Below the pieces are notes generated by a model that ran no database searches, was not told the DNA's origin, and saw nothing but the letters and a program-made list of their open reading frames with translations. Shown piece by piece: positions 1 through 8,407 of a stretch of 64,000 nucleotides of DNA. The stretch's first letter is position 1, and each line of letters begins with the position of its first letter. The position numbers and the translations under genes were made by a program. This DNA comes from Streptomyces radicis (GTDB lineage Bacteria; Actinomycetota; Actinomycetes; Streptomycetales; Streptomycetaceae), in assembly GCF_003626575.1 (NCBI RefSeq), contig NZ_RBDY01000001.1, positions 434,001 through 498,000 of the forward strand, in the 5' to 3' direction.

Positions 1-620
1 TCCTCCGCGCCCGCGAGCGCCACCACGGCGGGCACCCCCATGGCGCGGGCCAGGATCGCGCTGTGACTGGTCGGCCCGCCCTCCCGGGTGATGAAGCCGA
101 GCACCAACGAGGGATCGAGCAGAGCGGTGTCCGCGGGGGCGAGGTCGCGCGCGACCAGGACATAGGGCTCGTCGCTGTCCGGCACGCCGGGCACGGGGAC
201 GCCGAGCAGCCGGGCGACGATCCGGTTGCGCACGTCGTCGAGGTCGGCGACCCGCCCCGCGAGATACTCCCCCGCGCCCGCGAGCAGCCCCCGGTACGCG
301 GCGAACGCGTCGCTCACCGCCCGTTCCGCCGTGGCACCCACGCCGATCCGGCGCGCCACGTCGGCCATGAGCTCGGGGTCACGGGCCATCAACGCCTGGG
401 CCTCGAGCACCGCCTGGGCCTCGCCGCCCGCCAGGGTGCCCCTGGCCACCAGGTCGGCGCCGACGGCCTCGGCCGCCCGCTGGGCCCGGCCCAGCTCGTG
501 CGGCGCCTCGCGCGCCGAGGTCTGCCCGGCCGGCGGCTCGAGCACGGCCGTGCCCAGCTGCCTGACCTCGCCGATCGCCACACCGTGGCTGACGCCGACA
601 CCGCGGAGCCTGGTCTCCAT
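1..620 (-). CDS. ptsI: PTS enzyme I (phosphoenolpyruvate-protein phosphotransferase), N-terminal part
   Basis: Enzyme I takes phosphate from PEP and passes it to HPr in the cytoplasmic PTS sugar-uptake cascade. The visible ~206 residues start METRLRGVGVSHGVAIG and run through the helical HPr-binding region. They end near GGPTSHSAILARAMGVPAV, the conserved phosphohistidine motif (catalytic His in TSHSAI). The left window edge cuts the gene, so the TIM-barrel PEP-binding domain is not seen. The start is the ATG at 620, with a GGCGGG-type ribosome site upstream. It is divergent from the cardiolipin synthase gene, matching the order I recall for Streptomyces SCO1389-SCO1391. No other plausible identity. 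Confidence 0.93.
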   Translation of the reverse strand, partial: METRLRGVGVSHGVAIGEVRQLGTAVLEPPAGQTSAREAPHELGRAQRAAEAVGADLVARGTLAGGEAQAVLEAQALMARDPELMADVARRIGVGATAERAVSDAFAAYRGLLAGAGEYLAGRVADLDDVRNRIVARLLGVPVPGVPDSDEPYVLVARDLAPADTALLDPSLVLGFITREGGPTSHSAILARAMGVPAVVALAGAE

Positions 621-804
621 GTCACCCGCCTCGGCCCGCCACGTTCGGGCGGTGCGCCATGTCAAAGGGTAGGTGATCCGCCCGGTCCACCCCACTTCGC
701 GCCCCGCCCCCGGCCCCGGACGACCGGCCGGGGGAGCGGCCCCGCGCGGCCGGTAGAGTCAGCACCGCACAGCGCCGGCACGGGGTGAGTAGGAGGGCGT
801 CCGG

Positions 805-1413
805 GTGGAGGTCCAGGAGACAGACATTCAGACGGACCGGATCCTGACCATCCCCAACCTCCTGAGCATGGCCCGCCTCCTCGGCGTCCCGGTCTTCCTG
901 TGGCTGGTGCTCTCCCCGGTCTTCGACGGCCCCGACCTGGACGGCTGGGCGTTGCTCGTCCTCGCGGCCAGCGGCGTCAGCGACTACCTGGACGGCAAGC
1001 TCGCCCGCCGGTGGAACCAGATCAGCGCCCTCGGCCGCATCCTCGACCCGGCCGCCGACCGCCTCTACATCCTGTCCACGCTGGTCGGCCTGACGTGGCG
1101 CGACATCCTGCCGCTGTGGCTGACCGCGCTGCTGCTCGCCCGTGAGCTGGTGCTGTTGGTCACCGTCTGGCGCCTGGACAGGGCGGGTTATGCCCCTCCG
1201 CAGGTGAACTTCCTCGGCAAGGCGGCCACTTTCAACCTGATGTACGCCTTCCCGTTGCTCCTGCTCAGTGAGGGAAGTGGCTGGGTGCCTTCTCTCGCTG
1301 CTATTTTCGGATGGGCGTTCGCTGGCTGGGGTACAGCGCTCTACTGGTGGGCAGGGATCCTCTACGTGGTCCAGGTCCGCCGTATCCTCGCGGCGGATGC
1401 CACGGCCGACTGA
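805..1413 (+). CDS. CDP-alcohol phosphatidyltransferase, probable eukaryotic-type cardiolipin synthase
   Basis: Membrane enzyme of phospholipid synthesis. It carries the complete CDP-alcohol phosphatidyltransferase signature: D60, D63-G64, A67-R68, G77, D81 and D85, exactly spaced as D-x2-DG-x2-AR-x8-G-x3-D-x3-D. About five hydrophobic segments follow in a 202-residue protein, the usual size. The GTG start is preceded by AGGAGGG (790-796). Its position between ptsI and the nucleotidyltransferase matches Streptomyces coelicolor SCO1389, which has been characterised as a eukaryotic-type cardiolipin synthase using CDP-diacylglycerol plus phosphatidylglycerol. Cardiolipin synthase is therefore preferred over PgsA (phosphatidylglycerophosphate synthase), but sequence alone cannot separate the two. 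Confidence 0.85.
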   Translation: MEVQETDIQTDRILTIPNLLSMARLLGVPVFLWLVLSPVFDGPDLDGWALLVLAASGVSDYLDGKLARRWNQISALGRILDPAADRLYILSTLVGLTWRDILPLWLTALLLARELVLLVTVWRLDRAGYAPPQVNFLGKAATFNLMYAFPLLLLSEGSGWVPSLAAIFGWAFAGWGTALYWWAGILYVVQVRRILAADATAD

Positions 1414-1550
1414 GCTCGCCCTGGCAGCGTCGCAGGGGCTTGGAGCCCGCATGTGTCGCACTTTTCCGGGGAGAGCCACCCCGGGCCCGGGCCCCTCCAG
1501 ACGGGCGCAGTCGGAGTGACTGTCGACTCCCCAAGGAGGACACTTCCGAT

Positions 1551-4046
1551 ATGAAGGCCGTCGTAATGGCTGGTGGCGAAGGCACCCGGCTTCGCCCGAT
1601 GACCGCGAGCATGCCCAAGCCGCTGCTGCCCGTGGCAAACCGCCCGATCATGGAGCATGTGCTCCGGCTGCTGAAGCGGCACGGGCTCACCGAGACCGTC
1701 GTCACGGTTCAATTCCTCGCCTCCCTCGTCAAAAACTATTTCGGTGACGGTGAGGAACTCGGGATGGATCTCACCTACGCCCATGAAGAAAAGCCTCTGG
1801 GCACGGCCGGAAGTGTGAAGAACGCCGAGGACGCACTCAAGAACGACTCATTCCTGGTGATCTCAGGGGACGCGCTCACCGACTTCGACCTCACCGACCT
1901 GATCCGCTACCACCGGGAGCGCGGTGCGCTGGTCACGGTCTGCCTGACCAGGGTGCCCAACCCCCTGGAGTTCGGCATCACCATCGTCGACGAGGACGGT
2001 CGCGTCGACCGGTTCCTCGAGAAGCCCACCTGGGGACAGGTGTTCTCCGACACCGTCAACACCGGCATCTACGTGATGGAGCCCGAGGTCTTCGACTATG
2101 TCGAGTCCGACGTTCCCGTCGACTGGTCAGGCGATGTCTTCCCGCGCCTTCTGAAGGAGGGAAAGCCGGTCTTCGGCTATGTCGCCGAGGGATATTGGGA
2201 GGACGTCGGCACGCACGAGAGCTACGTCAAGGCGCAGGCCGACGTTCTCGAAGGAAAGGTCGAAGTCGAAATCGACGGCTTCGAGATCTCACCCGGCGTC
2301 TGGATCGCCGAGGGAGCCGAGGTCCACCCCGACGCGAAGCTTCGTGGCCCGCTGTACATCGGCGACTACGCCAAGGTCGAGGGCGGCGCCGAAATCCGCG
2401 AACACACCGTCATCGGCTCGAACGTCGTGGTGAAGTCGGACGCGTTCCTGCACAAGGCCGTGGTCCATGACAACGTTTACATCGGGCCGCAGACCAATCT
2501 GCGCGGCTGCGTCGTCGGCAAGAACACCGACGTGATGCGCGCCGCGCGCATCGAGGACGGCGCCGTCATCGGCGACGAATGCCTCGTCGGCGAGGAGTCG
2601 ATCGTCCAGGGAAACGTGCGGGTCTACCCCTTCAAGACGATCGAGGCAGGCGCGTTCGTCAACACCTCGGTCATCTGGGAGTCCCGGGGCCAGGCCAACC
2701 TGTTCGGGGCGCGCGGCGTCTCCGGCATCCTCAACGTCGAGATCACCCCCGAGCTGGCCGTCAGGCTCGCCAGCGCCTACGCCACCACCCTCAAGAAGGG
2801 ATCCACGGTCACCACGGCGCGCGACCACTCCAGGGGCGCGCGCGCCCTCAAGCGCGCCGTCATCTCCGCCCTCCAGGCCAGCGCCATCGACGTCCGCGAC
2901 CTGGAGAACGTCCCGTTGCCCGTGGCCCGCCAGCAGACCGCACGGGGCAGCGCGGGCGGCGTGATGATCCGCACCACCCCCGGCGTCCCCGACTCCGTCG
3001 ACATCATGTTCTTCGACGAGCGCGGCGCCGACCTCTCCCAGGGCGGACAGCGCAAGCTCGACCGCGTCTACGCCCGCCAGGAGTACCGCCGCGCCTTCCC
3101 GGGCGAGATCGGCGATCTCCGTTTCCCCGCGAGCGTCTTCGACGGCTACACCGGCTCGGTGCTGCGCGACGTCGACACCACGGGCGTGGCCGAGTCCGGG
3201 CTGAAGATCGTCGTGGACGCCGCCAACGGCAGCGCCGGTCTCGTCCTGCCCAGCCTCCTTGGCCGCCTGGGCGTCGACGCGCTCACCATCAACCCAGGCC
3301 TCGACGAGGCCAGGCCCACCGAGACCGCCGACGTCCGCCGCGCCGGGCTCGTCCGCCTCGGCGAGATCGTCGCATCGGCCCGCGCCGCCTTCGGCGTCAG
3401 GTTCGACCCGGTGGGCGAACGCCTCGCGCTGGTCGACGAGCGCGGCCGCATCATCGAGGACCAGCGGGCCCTGCTGGTGATGCTCGACCTGGTGGCCGCC
3501 GAGCGCCGCAGCGGGAAGGTCGCGCTGCCGGTCACCACCACCCGCATCGCCGAACAGGTCGCCGCCTACCACGGCACACAGGTGGAGTGGACGACCACCT
3601 CGCCCGACGACCTGACCCGGGTCGCCCACAAGGAGGGCTCGATCTTCGGCGGCGACGGCCAAGGGGCGTTCATCATCCCGGAGTTCTCCTCCGTCTTCGA
3701 CGCGACGGCGGCGTTCGCCCGGCTGGTCGGCCTGGTCGCCCGCACCCAGCTGTCCCTCTCCCAGATCGACGCCCGCATCCCGCGCGCCCACGTCGTCAGC
3801 CGCGACGTCGTGACCCCGTGGGCGATCAAGGGCCTGGTGATGCGCCGCGTGGTCGAGGCCGCGGGCGACCGCTCCGTGGACACCACCGACGGCGTGCGCG
3901 TCGTCGAGCCCGACGGCAGGTGGGTCCTGGTCCTGCCCGACCCGGCCGAGGCCGTCACCCACCTGTGGGCCGAGGGCCCGGACGACGCGGCGGCCCAGGA
4001 GCTGCTCGACGAGTGGTCGAGCGTGGTCGACAGCGCCGACCGCTGA
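1551..4046 (+). CDS. Mannose-1-phosphate guanylyltransferase-like protein with fused degenerate phosphomannomutase domain
   Basis: An 831-residue two-part protein. Residues 1-240 are a sugar-nucleotidyltransferase domain with the GGEGTRLRP loop at 8-16, followed by left-handed beta-helix hexapeptide repeats to about 370. From about 380 to the end is a phosphomannomutase/phosphoglucomutase-like region. Its active-site elements are altered: the phosphoserine loop (normally TASHNP) reads RTTPGVPDS near 472, the metal loop (normally DxDxDR) reads FDPVGER near 618, and the sugar loop reads GGDGQGAF near 698. So the first half is probably active in NDP-sugar formation and the second is probably not a mutase. 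The start is the ATG at 1551 behind AAGGAGGA (1533-1540); the open frame continues further upstream but lacks such a site. It resembles Streptomyces SCO1388, linked to envelope integrity. Confidence 0.88.
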   Translation: MKAVVMAGGEGTRLRPMTASMPKPLLPVANRPIMEHVLRLLKRHGLTETVVTVQFLASLVKNYFGDGEELGMDLTYAHEEKPLGTAGSVKNAEDALKNDSFLVISGDALTDFDLTDLIRYHRERGALVTVCLTRVPNPLEFGITIVDEDGRVDRFLEKPTWGQVFSDTVNTGIYVMEPEVFDYVESDVPVDWSGDVFPRLLKEGKPVFGYVAEGYWEDVGTHESYVKAQADVLEGKVEVEIDGFEISPGVWIAEGAEVHPDAKLRGPLYIGDYAKVEGGAEIREHTVIGSNVVVKSDAFLHKAVVHDNVYIGPQTNLRGCVVGKNTDVMRAARIEDGAVIGDECLVGEESIVQGNVRVYPFKTIEAGAFVNTSVIWESRGQANLFGARGVSGILNVEITPELAVRLASAYATTLKKGSTVTTARDHSRGARALKRAVISALQASAIDVRDLENVPLPVARQQTARGSAGGVMIRTTPGVPDSVDIMFFDERGADLSQGGQRKLDRVYARQEYRRAFPGEIGDLRFPASVFDGYTGSVLRDVDTTGVAESGLKIVVDAANGSAGLVLPSLLGRLGVDALTINPGLDEARPTETADVRRAGLVRLGEIVASARAAFGVRFDPVGERLALVDERGRIIEDQRALLVMLDLVAAERRSGKVALPVTTTRIAEQVAAYHGTQVEWTTTSPDDLTRVAHKEGSIFGGDGQGAFIIPEFSSVFDATAAFARLVGLVARTQLSLSQIDARIPRAHVVSRDVVTPWAIKGLVMRRVVEAAGDRSVDTTDGVRVVEPDGRWVLVLPDPAEAVTHLWAEGPDDAAAQELLDEWSSVVDSADR

Positions 4047-4060
4047 TCCCGCACTCCGCC

Positions 4061-4080
4061 GGGCCCTCGCCCAAGGGCCT
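4061..4080 (+). terminator. Short hairpin after the nucleotidyltransferase gene
   Basis: GGCCCT (4062-4067) pairs with AGGGCC (4074-4079) across a six-base loop, 15 bases after the stop codon. There is no T-run, which is common for actinomycete terminators, but the stem is only six to seven pairs, so this is a weak call. Confidence 0.35.
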
Positions 4081-4132
4081 TGCCACCGGGGCCGGTTCGG
4101 TCTTCTGAGTGACGCGTGCGACGATGTGCGCC

Positions 4133-4996
4133 ATGCCACAGCAGGAGCCCGGACCGCGCCCCACCGCGCGCCCCGACGCCTCCATGTCGCTGCTGACCAC
4201 CCTCATGAGCACGACACTTGACGAGGGCTACGCCGAGGCCGCGGCCAGGCGGCGAGCCGAAGGCCGGTCGGACCTGCCGCGCACGCTGCGCGCCAGGCTC
4301 TGGCTGGCCACGGGTCTCGTGCTGGCCGGGCTCGTCGTCACCCTGGGCGCCGCGCAGGCCCGCGAGTCCGCCCCCACCGTCGCCCGCGAGCGCTCCGAGC
4401 TGCTCGACCGGGTCGACGCGGGCACCGCCGCCGTCGACGTCCTGCACGACGACGTGGACGAGCTGCGCGCCGAGGTGGCCGCCCTGCGCCGCGAGGCCCT
4501 GGGCGGCGCGGGGGCCGAGGGCGCCGAGCTCGCCGCCCTGCTGGCCGGGGCGACGCCCGTGACGGGCCCGGGGATCGAGCTCACCGTCGACGACGCCGAG
4601 GGCACCGCGGGGACCCCGGGGGATCCGCGCGACGGCGGCGCGTTCGACGCGGGCCGCGTGCGCGACCGCGACCTGCAACGCGTCGTCAACGGCCTGTGGC
4701 ACTCAGGCGCCGAGGCGATCGCCGTCAACGGGCAGCGGCTCACCGCGCTCTCCGCGATCCGCGCCGCGGGCGACGCCGTCCTGGTCGACAACCGCCCGCT
4801 CGCCCCGCCCTACTCCGTCCTGGCCGTGGGCCCAGGCGACGACCTGGCCACCGCGTTCGCCGCGAGCGACGGGGGGCGCCACCTGGCGGCGCTGCGTGAC
4901 CGTTACGGCGTCAGGGCGGGCACCGACGTGCGCGACGAGGTGTCGCTGCCCGCCGCGCCCGGCCTCACCCCGCGCGTGGCCAGACCCGCGGCCTGA
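4133..4996 (+). CDS. DUF881 family membrane-anchored protein
   Basis: Single-pass envelope protein of the DUF881 family (B. subtilis YlxW/YlxX-like). After a cytoplasmic N-terminus of about 60 residues there is one transmembrane segment (LWLATGLVLAGLVVTLGAA), then a short coiled coil (RSELLDRVDAGTAAVDVLHDDV) and the DUF881 fold. That fold has the characteristic GPGIELTVDDAEG, NGLWHSGAEAIAVNGQRL and PYSVLAVG stretches. It belongs to a conserved DUF881-Sbp-DUF881 cluster whose role is thought to be in cell division or the envelope; the molecular function is unknown. No ribosome site precedes ATG 4133, but GACGAT lies seven bases before it, which suggests a leaderless transcript. An in-frame GTG at 4109 is the alternative start. 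Confidence 0.8.
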   Translation: MPQQEPGPRPTARPDASMSLLTTLMSTTLDEGYAEAAARRRAEGRSDLPRTLRARLWLATGLVLAGLVVTLGAAQARESAPTVARERSELLDRVDAGTAAVDVLHDDVDELRAEVAALRREALGGAGAEGAELAALLAGATPVTGPGIELTVDDAEGTAGTPGDPRDGGAFDAGRVRDRDLQRVVNGLWHSGAEAIAVNGQRLTALSAIRAAGDAVLVDNRPLAPPYSVLAVGPGDDLATAFAASDGGRHLAALRDRYGVRAGTDVRDEVSLPAAPGLTPRVARPAA

Positions 4997-5064
4997 CACC
5001 GCCGCAGCCCAGGGCACACGGGCCCAGGGCACCCAGGCCCAAGGGAAACAGGAGAGAGCCCCCA

Positions 5065-5397
5065 GTGATCGCCGTCGCCGGACTCGTCATCGGAGTCATG
5101 GTAGGAATCCTCACCCGCCCGGTCGTGCCCACCGGCGTGGAGCCCTATCTGCCCATCGCCGTCGTCGCCGCCCTCGACGCGGTCTTCGGCGGCGTGCGGG
5201 CCCTGCTCGACGGGATCTTCGACGACCGGGTGTTCGTGGTGTCGTTCCTCTCGAACGTCACGGTGGCGGCCTTGATCGTCTTCCTGGGCGACGAGCTCGG
5301 CGTCGGCGCCCAGCTCTCGACCGGCGTGGTCGTCGTGATCGGCATCCGCATCTTCTCCAACGCCGCCGCGATACGCCGGCACGTCTTCGGGGCCTGA
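5065..5397 (+). CDS. sbp: Small basic protein, DUF1290 family integral membrane protein
   Basis: A 110-residue protein with three hydrophobic helices (MIAVAGLVIGVMVGIL, a middle helix near 30-50, and VVSFLSNVTVAALIVFLGDE). Its typical DUF1290 sequence includes PYLPIAVVAALDAVFGG and the C-terminal GIRIFSNAAAIRRH. This is the Sbp family found next to DUF881 genes and division genes in Gram-positive bacteria. The GTG start at 5065 follows the purine-rich AACAGGAGAGAG. It is flanked on both sides by DUF881 genes, and the next gene starts five bases after its stop, so the three almost certainly form one transcript. The function is not known biochemically. Confidence 0.88.
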   Translation: MIAVAGLVIGVMVGILTRPVVPTGVEPYLPIAVVAALDAVFGGVRALLDGIFDDRVFVVSFLSNVTVAALIVFLGDELGVGAQLSTGVVVVIGIRIFSNAAAIRRHVFGA

Positions 5398-5402
5398 GGC
5401 CG

Positions 5403-6170
5403 ATGACCGACGAGCCGATGACCGACGAGCCGGAGAACGCCCCCGCCCCGCCCACGGGAAGGGCCGCGCTGCGGGCCGCCCTGTGGCCGCCCCGCGCCGG
5501 TCGCGGCCAGCTGCTCGTCGCGCTCCTGCTGTTCGTGCTCGGGCTCGGCCTGGCCATCCAGGTACGCGCCGCGGGAAGCGACGACACCGCGCTGCGCGGC
5601 GCCCGCCAGGAGGACCTGGTGCGGATCCTGAGCGACCTCGAGGACCGCACCGACCGCCTGGAGGACGAGAAGGCGGACCTCGAGGACCAGCGCACGGAGC
5701 TGGAGACCAGCTCGGACCAGGCCGAGGAGGCCAGGCGCCAGACCGAGGAGCGCGAGCGGCAGCTGGGCATCCTGGCGGGCACGGTGGCGGCCGAGGGCCC
5801 CGGCATCACCCTGCGTATCGACGACCCGCTGAGCGCCGTGGAGGCGGATATGCTGCTCGACGTCGTGCAGGAGCTACGCGCGGCCGGTGCCGAGGCGATC
5901 CAGATCAACGACGTGCGCGTCGTCGCCGCCACCGCCCTCGTGGACGACAACGGCGGCGTGCGCGTGGACGACCGGCGGGTCGGGGCGCCGTTCGAGATCA
6001 GGGCGATAGGCCGCCCCCAGGATCTGGAGCCCGCGCTCAACATCCCGGGGGGAGTGGTGCAGGCCCTGGAGAGCGAGCGGGCCGAGGTCGTCGTCGAGCG
6101 GCCCGAGACGGTGACGATCGACGCCTTGCGATCGGCGGAGCAGCCTGACTACGCTCAGTCGTCGTCGTGA
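5403..6170 (+). CDS. DUF881 family membrane-anchored protein (second copy)
   Basis: A 255-residue paralogue of the gene at 4133. It has an acidic, proline-rich N-terminus (MTDEPMTDEPENAPAPP) and one transmembrane segment near residues 38-56 (LLVALLLFVLGLGLAIQV). A strong coiled coil follows, rich in E/D/R/Q (LEDRTDRLEDEKADLEDQR), then the DUF881 domain with GPGITLRIDDP, LRAAGAEAIQINDVRVV and PFEIRAIG. The coiled coil is longer and more regular than in the first copy, so the two may pair or bind different partners. The start is the ATG at 5403, five bases after the sbp stop; the N-terminus repeats MTDEP, so an in-frame ATG just downstream could also serve. Confidence 0.83.
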   Translation: MTDEPMTDEPENAPAPPTGRAALRAALWPPRAGRGQLLVALLLFVLGLGLAIQVRAAGSDDTALRGARQEDLVRILSDLEDRTDRLEDEKADLEDQRTELETSSDQAEEARRQTEERERQLGILAGTVAAEGPGITLRIDDPLSAVEADMLLDVVQELRAAGAEAIQINDVRVVAATALVDDNGGVRVDDRRVGAPFEIRAIGRPQDLEPALNIPGGVVQALESERAEVVVERPETVTIDALRSAEQPDYAQSSS

Positions 6171-6328
6171 CCGCGCTCGATGTCGCGGGGGTGCCACACC
6201 CCCGGGGTGTCCGGTGAGGGAAACTGAACGGGGGCCGTGGACGTTGTCGAGACATCCGTCACGGCCGGTGAGAGAGAATGGACCGCCCCGTCCCACGACG
6301 GGCCGGCCTAGGTGCGAGGGGATCGCTG

Positions 6329-7036
6329 GTGAGCTTTTTCGCTAGATTGTTCGGCAGGCGTCAGAGCGGCATGCACAGTGCCGCACGGCCCCGCGCCCGC
6401 CAGCAAGGCGAGCCAGCGTCGGCAGCCGGCGCGGAGCCCGGCCGTCCGTTGTTCCGCGACGAGGTGTCATCGCCCGGCGGCATAGGCTCCCAGGGCGGCG
6501 AGCCCGCGACGGTGACGTGTTCCCGCTGCGGCCACAGGTCCCCCGCGACCAGCCGTTTCTGCTCGAACTGCGGCAATGGCCTGCGCCCCGGGCTCGAGGG
6601 CTCATCGGAGACGACCTCCACGATCTCCATCTCGGGCCTCGAGGCGTACGAGGCCGAGATCACGGGCCAGCACCCCGCGCCCGCGCTCTCCCCCGAGGCC
6701 CAGGCCGCGGTCGAGGCGCTGCCGCCGGGCTCCGCGCTGCTCATTGTTCGCCGCGGGCCGAATTCCGGCAGCAGGTTCCTGCTCGACGGCGAGGTGACCA
6801 CCGCGGGCCGCCACCCGCACAGCGACATCTTCCTCGACGACGTGACCGTGTCCCGGCGCCATGTGGAGTTCAGGCGGCAGCCCGACGGCGGCTTCACGGT
6901 GAGCGACATCGGCAGCCTGAACGGCACATATGTCAACCGCGAGCCGATCGAGCAGACGACCGTGCTGGGGAATGGCGACGAGGTCCAGATCGGCAAGTAC
7001 AGGCTGGTCTTCTTCGCCAGCAGGCAGGGATTCTGA
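6329..7036 (+). CDS. FHA domain protein with zinc ribbon and ETTS phospho-switch motif (GarA/OdhI-like)
   Basis: A 235-residue cytoplasmic signalling protein. The N-terminus is short and basic (VSFFARLFGRRQ). A zinc ribbon follows with two CxxC knuckles (CSRCGHRS and FCSNCG), then an ETTS motif in SSETTSTISISG, then a C-terminal FHA domain with GRHPHSD, SRRHVEF and SLNGTYVN, the phosphothreonine-binding residues. In GarA/OdhI the ETTS threonines are phosphorylated by PknB/PknG-type kinases and then bound intramolecularly by the FHA domain, shutting off control of 2-oxoglutarate and glutamate enzymes. The same switch is inferred here. The GTG at 6329 has GAGGGGA seven bases upstream and matches the typical family N-terminus, so it is preferred over an in-frame ATG at 6278. 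Confidence 0.88.
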   Translation: MSFFARLFGRRQSGMHSAARPRARQQGEPASAAGAEPGRPLFRDEVSSPGGIGSQGGEPATVTCSRCGHRSPATSRFCSNCGNGLRPGLEGSSETTSTISISGLEAYEAEITGQHPAPALSPEAQAAVEALPPGSALLIVRRGPNSGSRFLLDGEVTTAGRHPHSDIFLDDVTVSRRHVEFRRQPDGGFTVSDIGSLNGTYVNREPIEQTTVLGNGDEVQIGKYRLVFFASRQGF

Positions 7037-7113
7037 GCCGTCGAGCGGCGCCCGGGCGCCGCGCGGCGGTGCTCGACTATCCAAATGCACCGGGCACCGC
7101 CTAGGGTTGCTGT

Positions 7114-7587
7114 GTGAATCAGCTCGACGTCGTGGGCGTACGGGTGGAAATGCCCAACAATCAGCCCATCGTGCTCCTCCGTGAAGTCGGCGGTGATCGC
7201 TATCTCCCGATCTGGATCGGGCCGGGAGAGGCGACCGCCATCGCGTTCGCCCAGCAGGGGATGACCCCTGCCCGGCCGTTGACGCACGATCTCTTCAAGA
7301 ACGTGCTGGAAGCGGTGGGGCAGGAGCTCAGCGCGGTGCGGATCACCGACCTGCGTGACGGGGTGTTCTATGCCGAGCTCGTGTTCGCCAGCGGTGTGGA
7401 GGTCAGCGCCCGCCCGTCCGACGCCATAGCCCTCGCCCTCCGCGTGGGCACGCCGATCTACGGCAGCGATGCCGTGCTCGACGACGCGGGGATCATCATC
7501 CCGGACGAGCAGGAGGACGAGGTGGAACGGTTCCGCGAGTTCCTCGACCAGATCTCCCCCGAGGACTTCGGCACGAGCAGCCAGTGA
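7114..7587 (+). CDS. DUF151 family protein (bifunctional nuclease-like)
   Basis: A 157-residue protein of the DUF151 family, to which plant 'bifunctional nuclease' proteins also belong. Recognisable stretches are LPIWIGPGEATAIAF near the N-terminus, RPLTHDLFKNVLEAVG, and RPSDAIALALRVGTPIY. Nuclease activity in bacteria is mostly inferred. The gene lies in the conserved actinobacterial block between the FHA gene and a MerR gene. TAGGGT (7102-7107) sits six bases before the GTG start and there is no ribosome site, so a leaderless transcript from its own promoter is likely. Confidence 0.88.
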   Translation: MNQLDVVGVRVEMPNNQPIVLLREVGGDRYLPIWIGPGEATAIAFAQQGMTPARPLTHDLFKNVLEAVGQELSAVRITDLRDGVFYAELVFASGVEVSARPSDAIALALRVGTPIYGSDAVLDDAGIIIPDEQEDEVERFREFLDQISPEDFGTSSQ

Positions 7588-7730
7588 CGGCGCGTGGCGA
7601 TCGTTGACGCGCTGAGGGTGGATGCCTGGCGTCGATGGGGCATGTCTTGGGAGGAGCGCTGTGCGCGTGCTCATCGTGACAGCCGGTGAGCGACGAAGAC
7701 ACGGTAGGGGCATGCGGAACGGAGGCCGGC

Positions 7731-8339
7731 GTGACAGGTGACGGCGACAGCAGAGCGGTCGGCGGGTTGTCCGCCCTCCCGGGGGCACCTCAGGTGGCGG
7801 GTGCGGGGCCGCGGCCGTCCGTCGGGACCCAGGGGCGCGGAGCGCCCGAGCAGCTCGGCTATCGGGGCCCGAGCGCCTGTGCCGCCGCCGGGATCACCTA
7901 CCGCCAGCTGGACTACTGGGCCCGCACCGGGCTCGTCCAGCCCAGCGTCCGCCCGGCCCATGGCTCGGGCACCCAGCGGCTCTACAGCTTCCGCGACGTG
8001 CTCGTCCTCAAGATCGTCAAGCGGCTGCTCGACGCGGGGGTCTCCCTCCAGAGCATCCGCACCGCGGTGCGTGCCCTGTGCGCGGTGGACCTCGCCGAGC
8101 TGTCCACCATGACGCTCATGAGCGACGGCGCCACCGTCTACCGCTGCGCCTCCCCCGAGGAGCTGGCCGAGCTGCTGCGCGGCGGCCGTGGCGTCTTCGG
8201 GATCGCGGTCGGCGCGGTCTGGGCGGACGTGGAGAGCGCGTTGGCGCAGCTCCAGGCCGAGCGCCTCGACACCGGCGAGGCCCTGCCCGCCACCCACCCT
8301 TCGGACGAGCTGGCCCGCAGGCGCCACCGCGGCATCTGA
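7731..8339 (+). CDS. MerR family transcriptional regulator
   Basis: After a low-complexity N-terminus, the winged-helix MerR domain occupies roughly residues 50-120. It has GYRGPSACAAAGITYRQLDYWARTGLV, the recognition region, and RLYSFRDVLVLKIVKRLLDAGVSL, the dimer-linking part. The C-terminal 90 residues have no effector-binding cysteines, so the ligand is unknown. It matches the second MerR gene of the conserved FHA-FtsR-DUF151-MerR block; the FtsR-type MerR expected between the FHA and DUF151 genes is absent. The GTG at 7731 is preceded by GGAGG (7721-7725). An in-frame GTG at 7686 would add 15 residues. Confidence 0.85.
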   Translation: MTGDGDSRAVGGLSALPGAPQVAGAGPRPSVGTQGRGAPEQLGYRGPSACAAAGITYRQLDYWARTGLVQPSVRPAHGSGTQRLYSFRDVLVLKIVKRLLDAGVSLQSIRTAVRALCAVDLAELSTMTLMSDGATVYRCASPEELAELLRGGRGVFGIAVGAVWADVESALAQLQAERLDTGEALPATHPSDELARRRHRGI

Positions 8340-8407
8340 TCGAGCGGCGTCTGATCCGACGGCGCGGGCCGCCCCCGGTGTCAGACCCGTGGGGCACCAT
8401 CGGTGGG

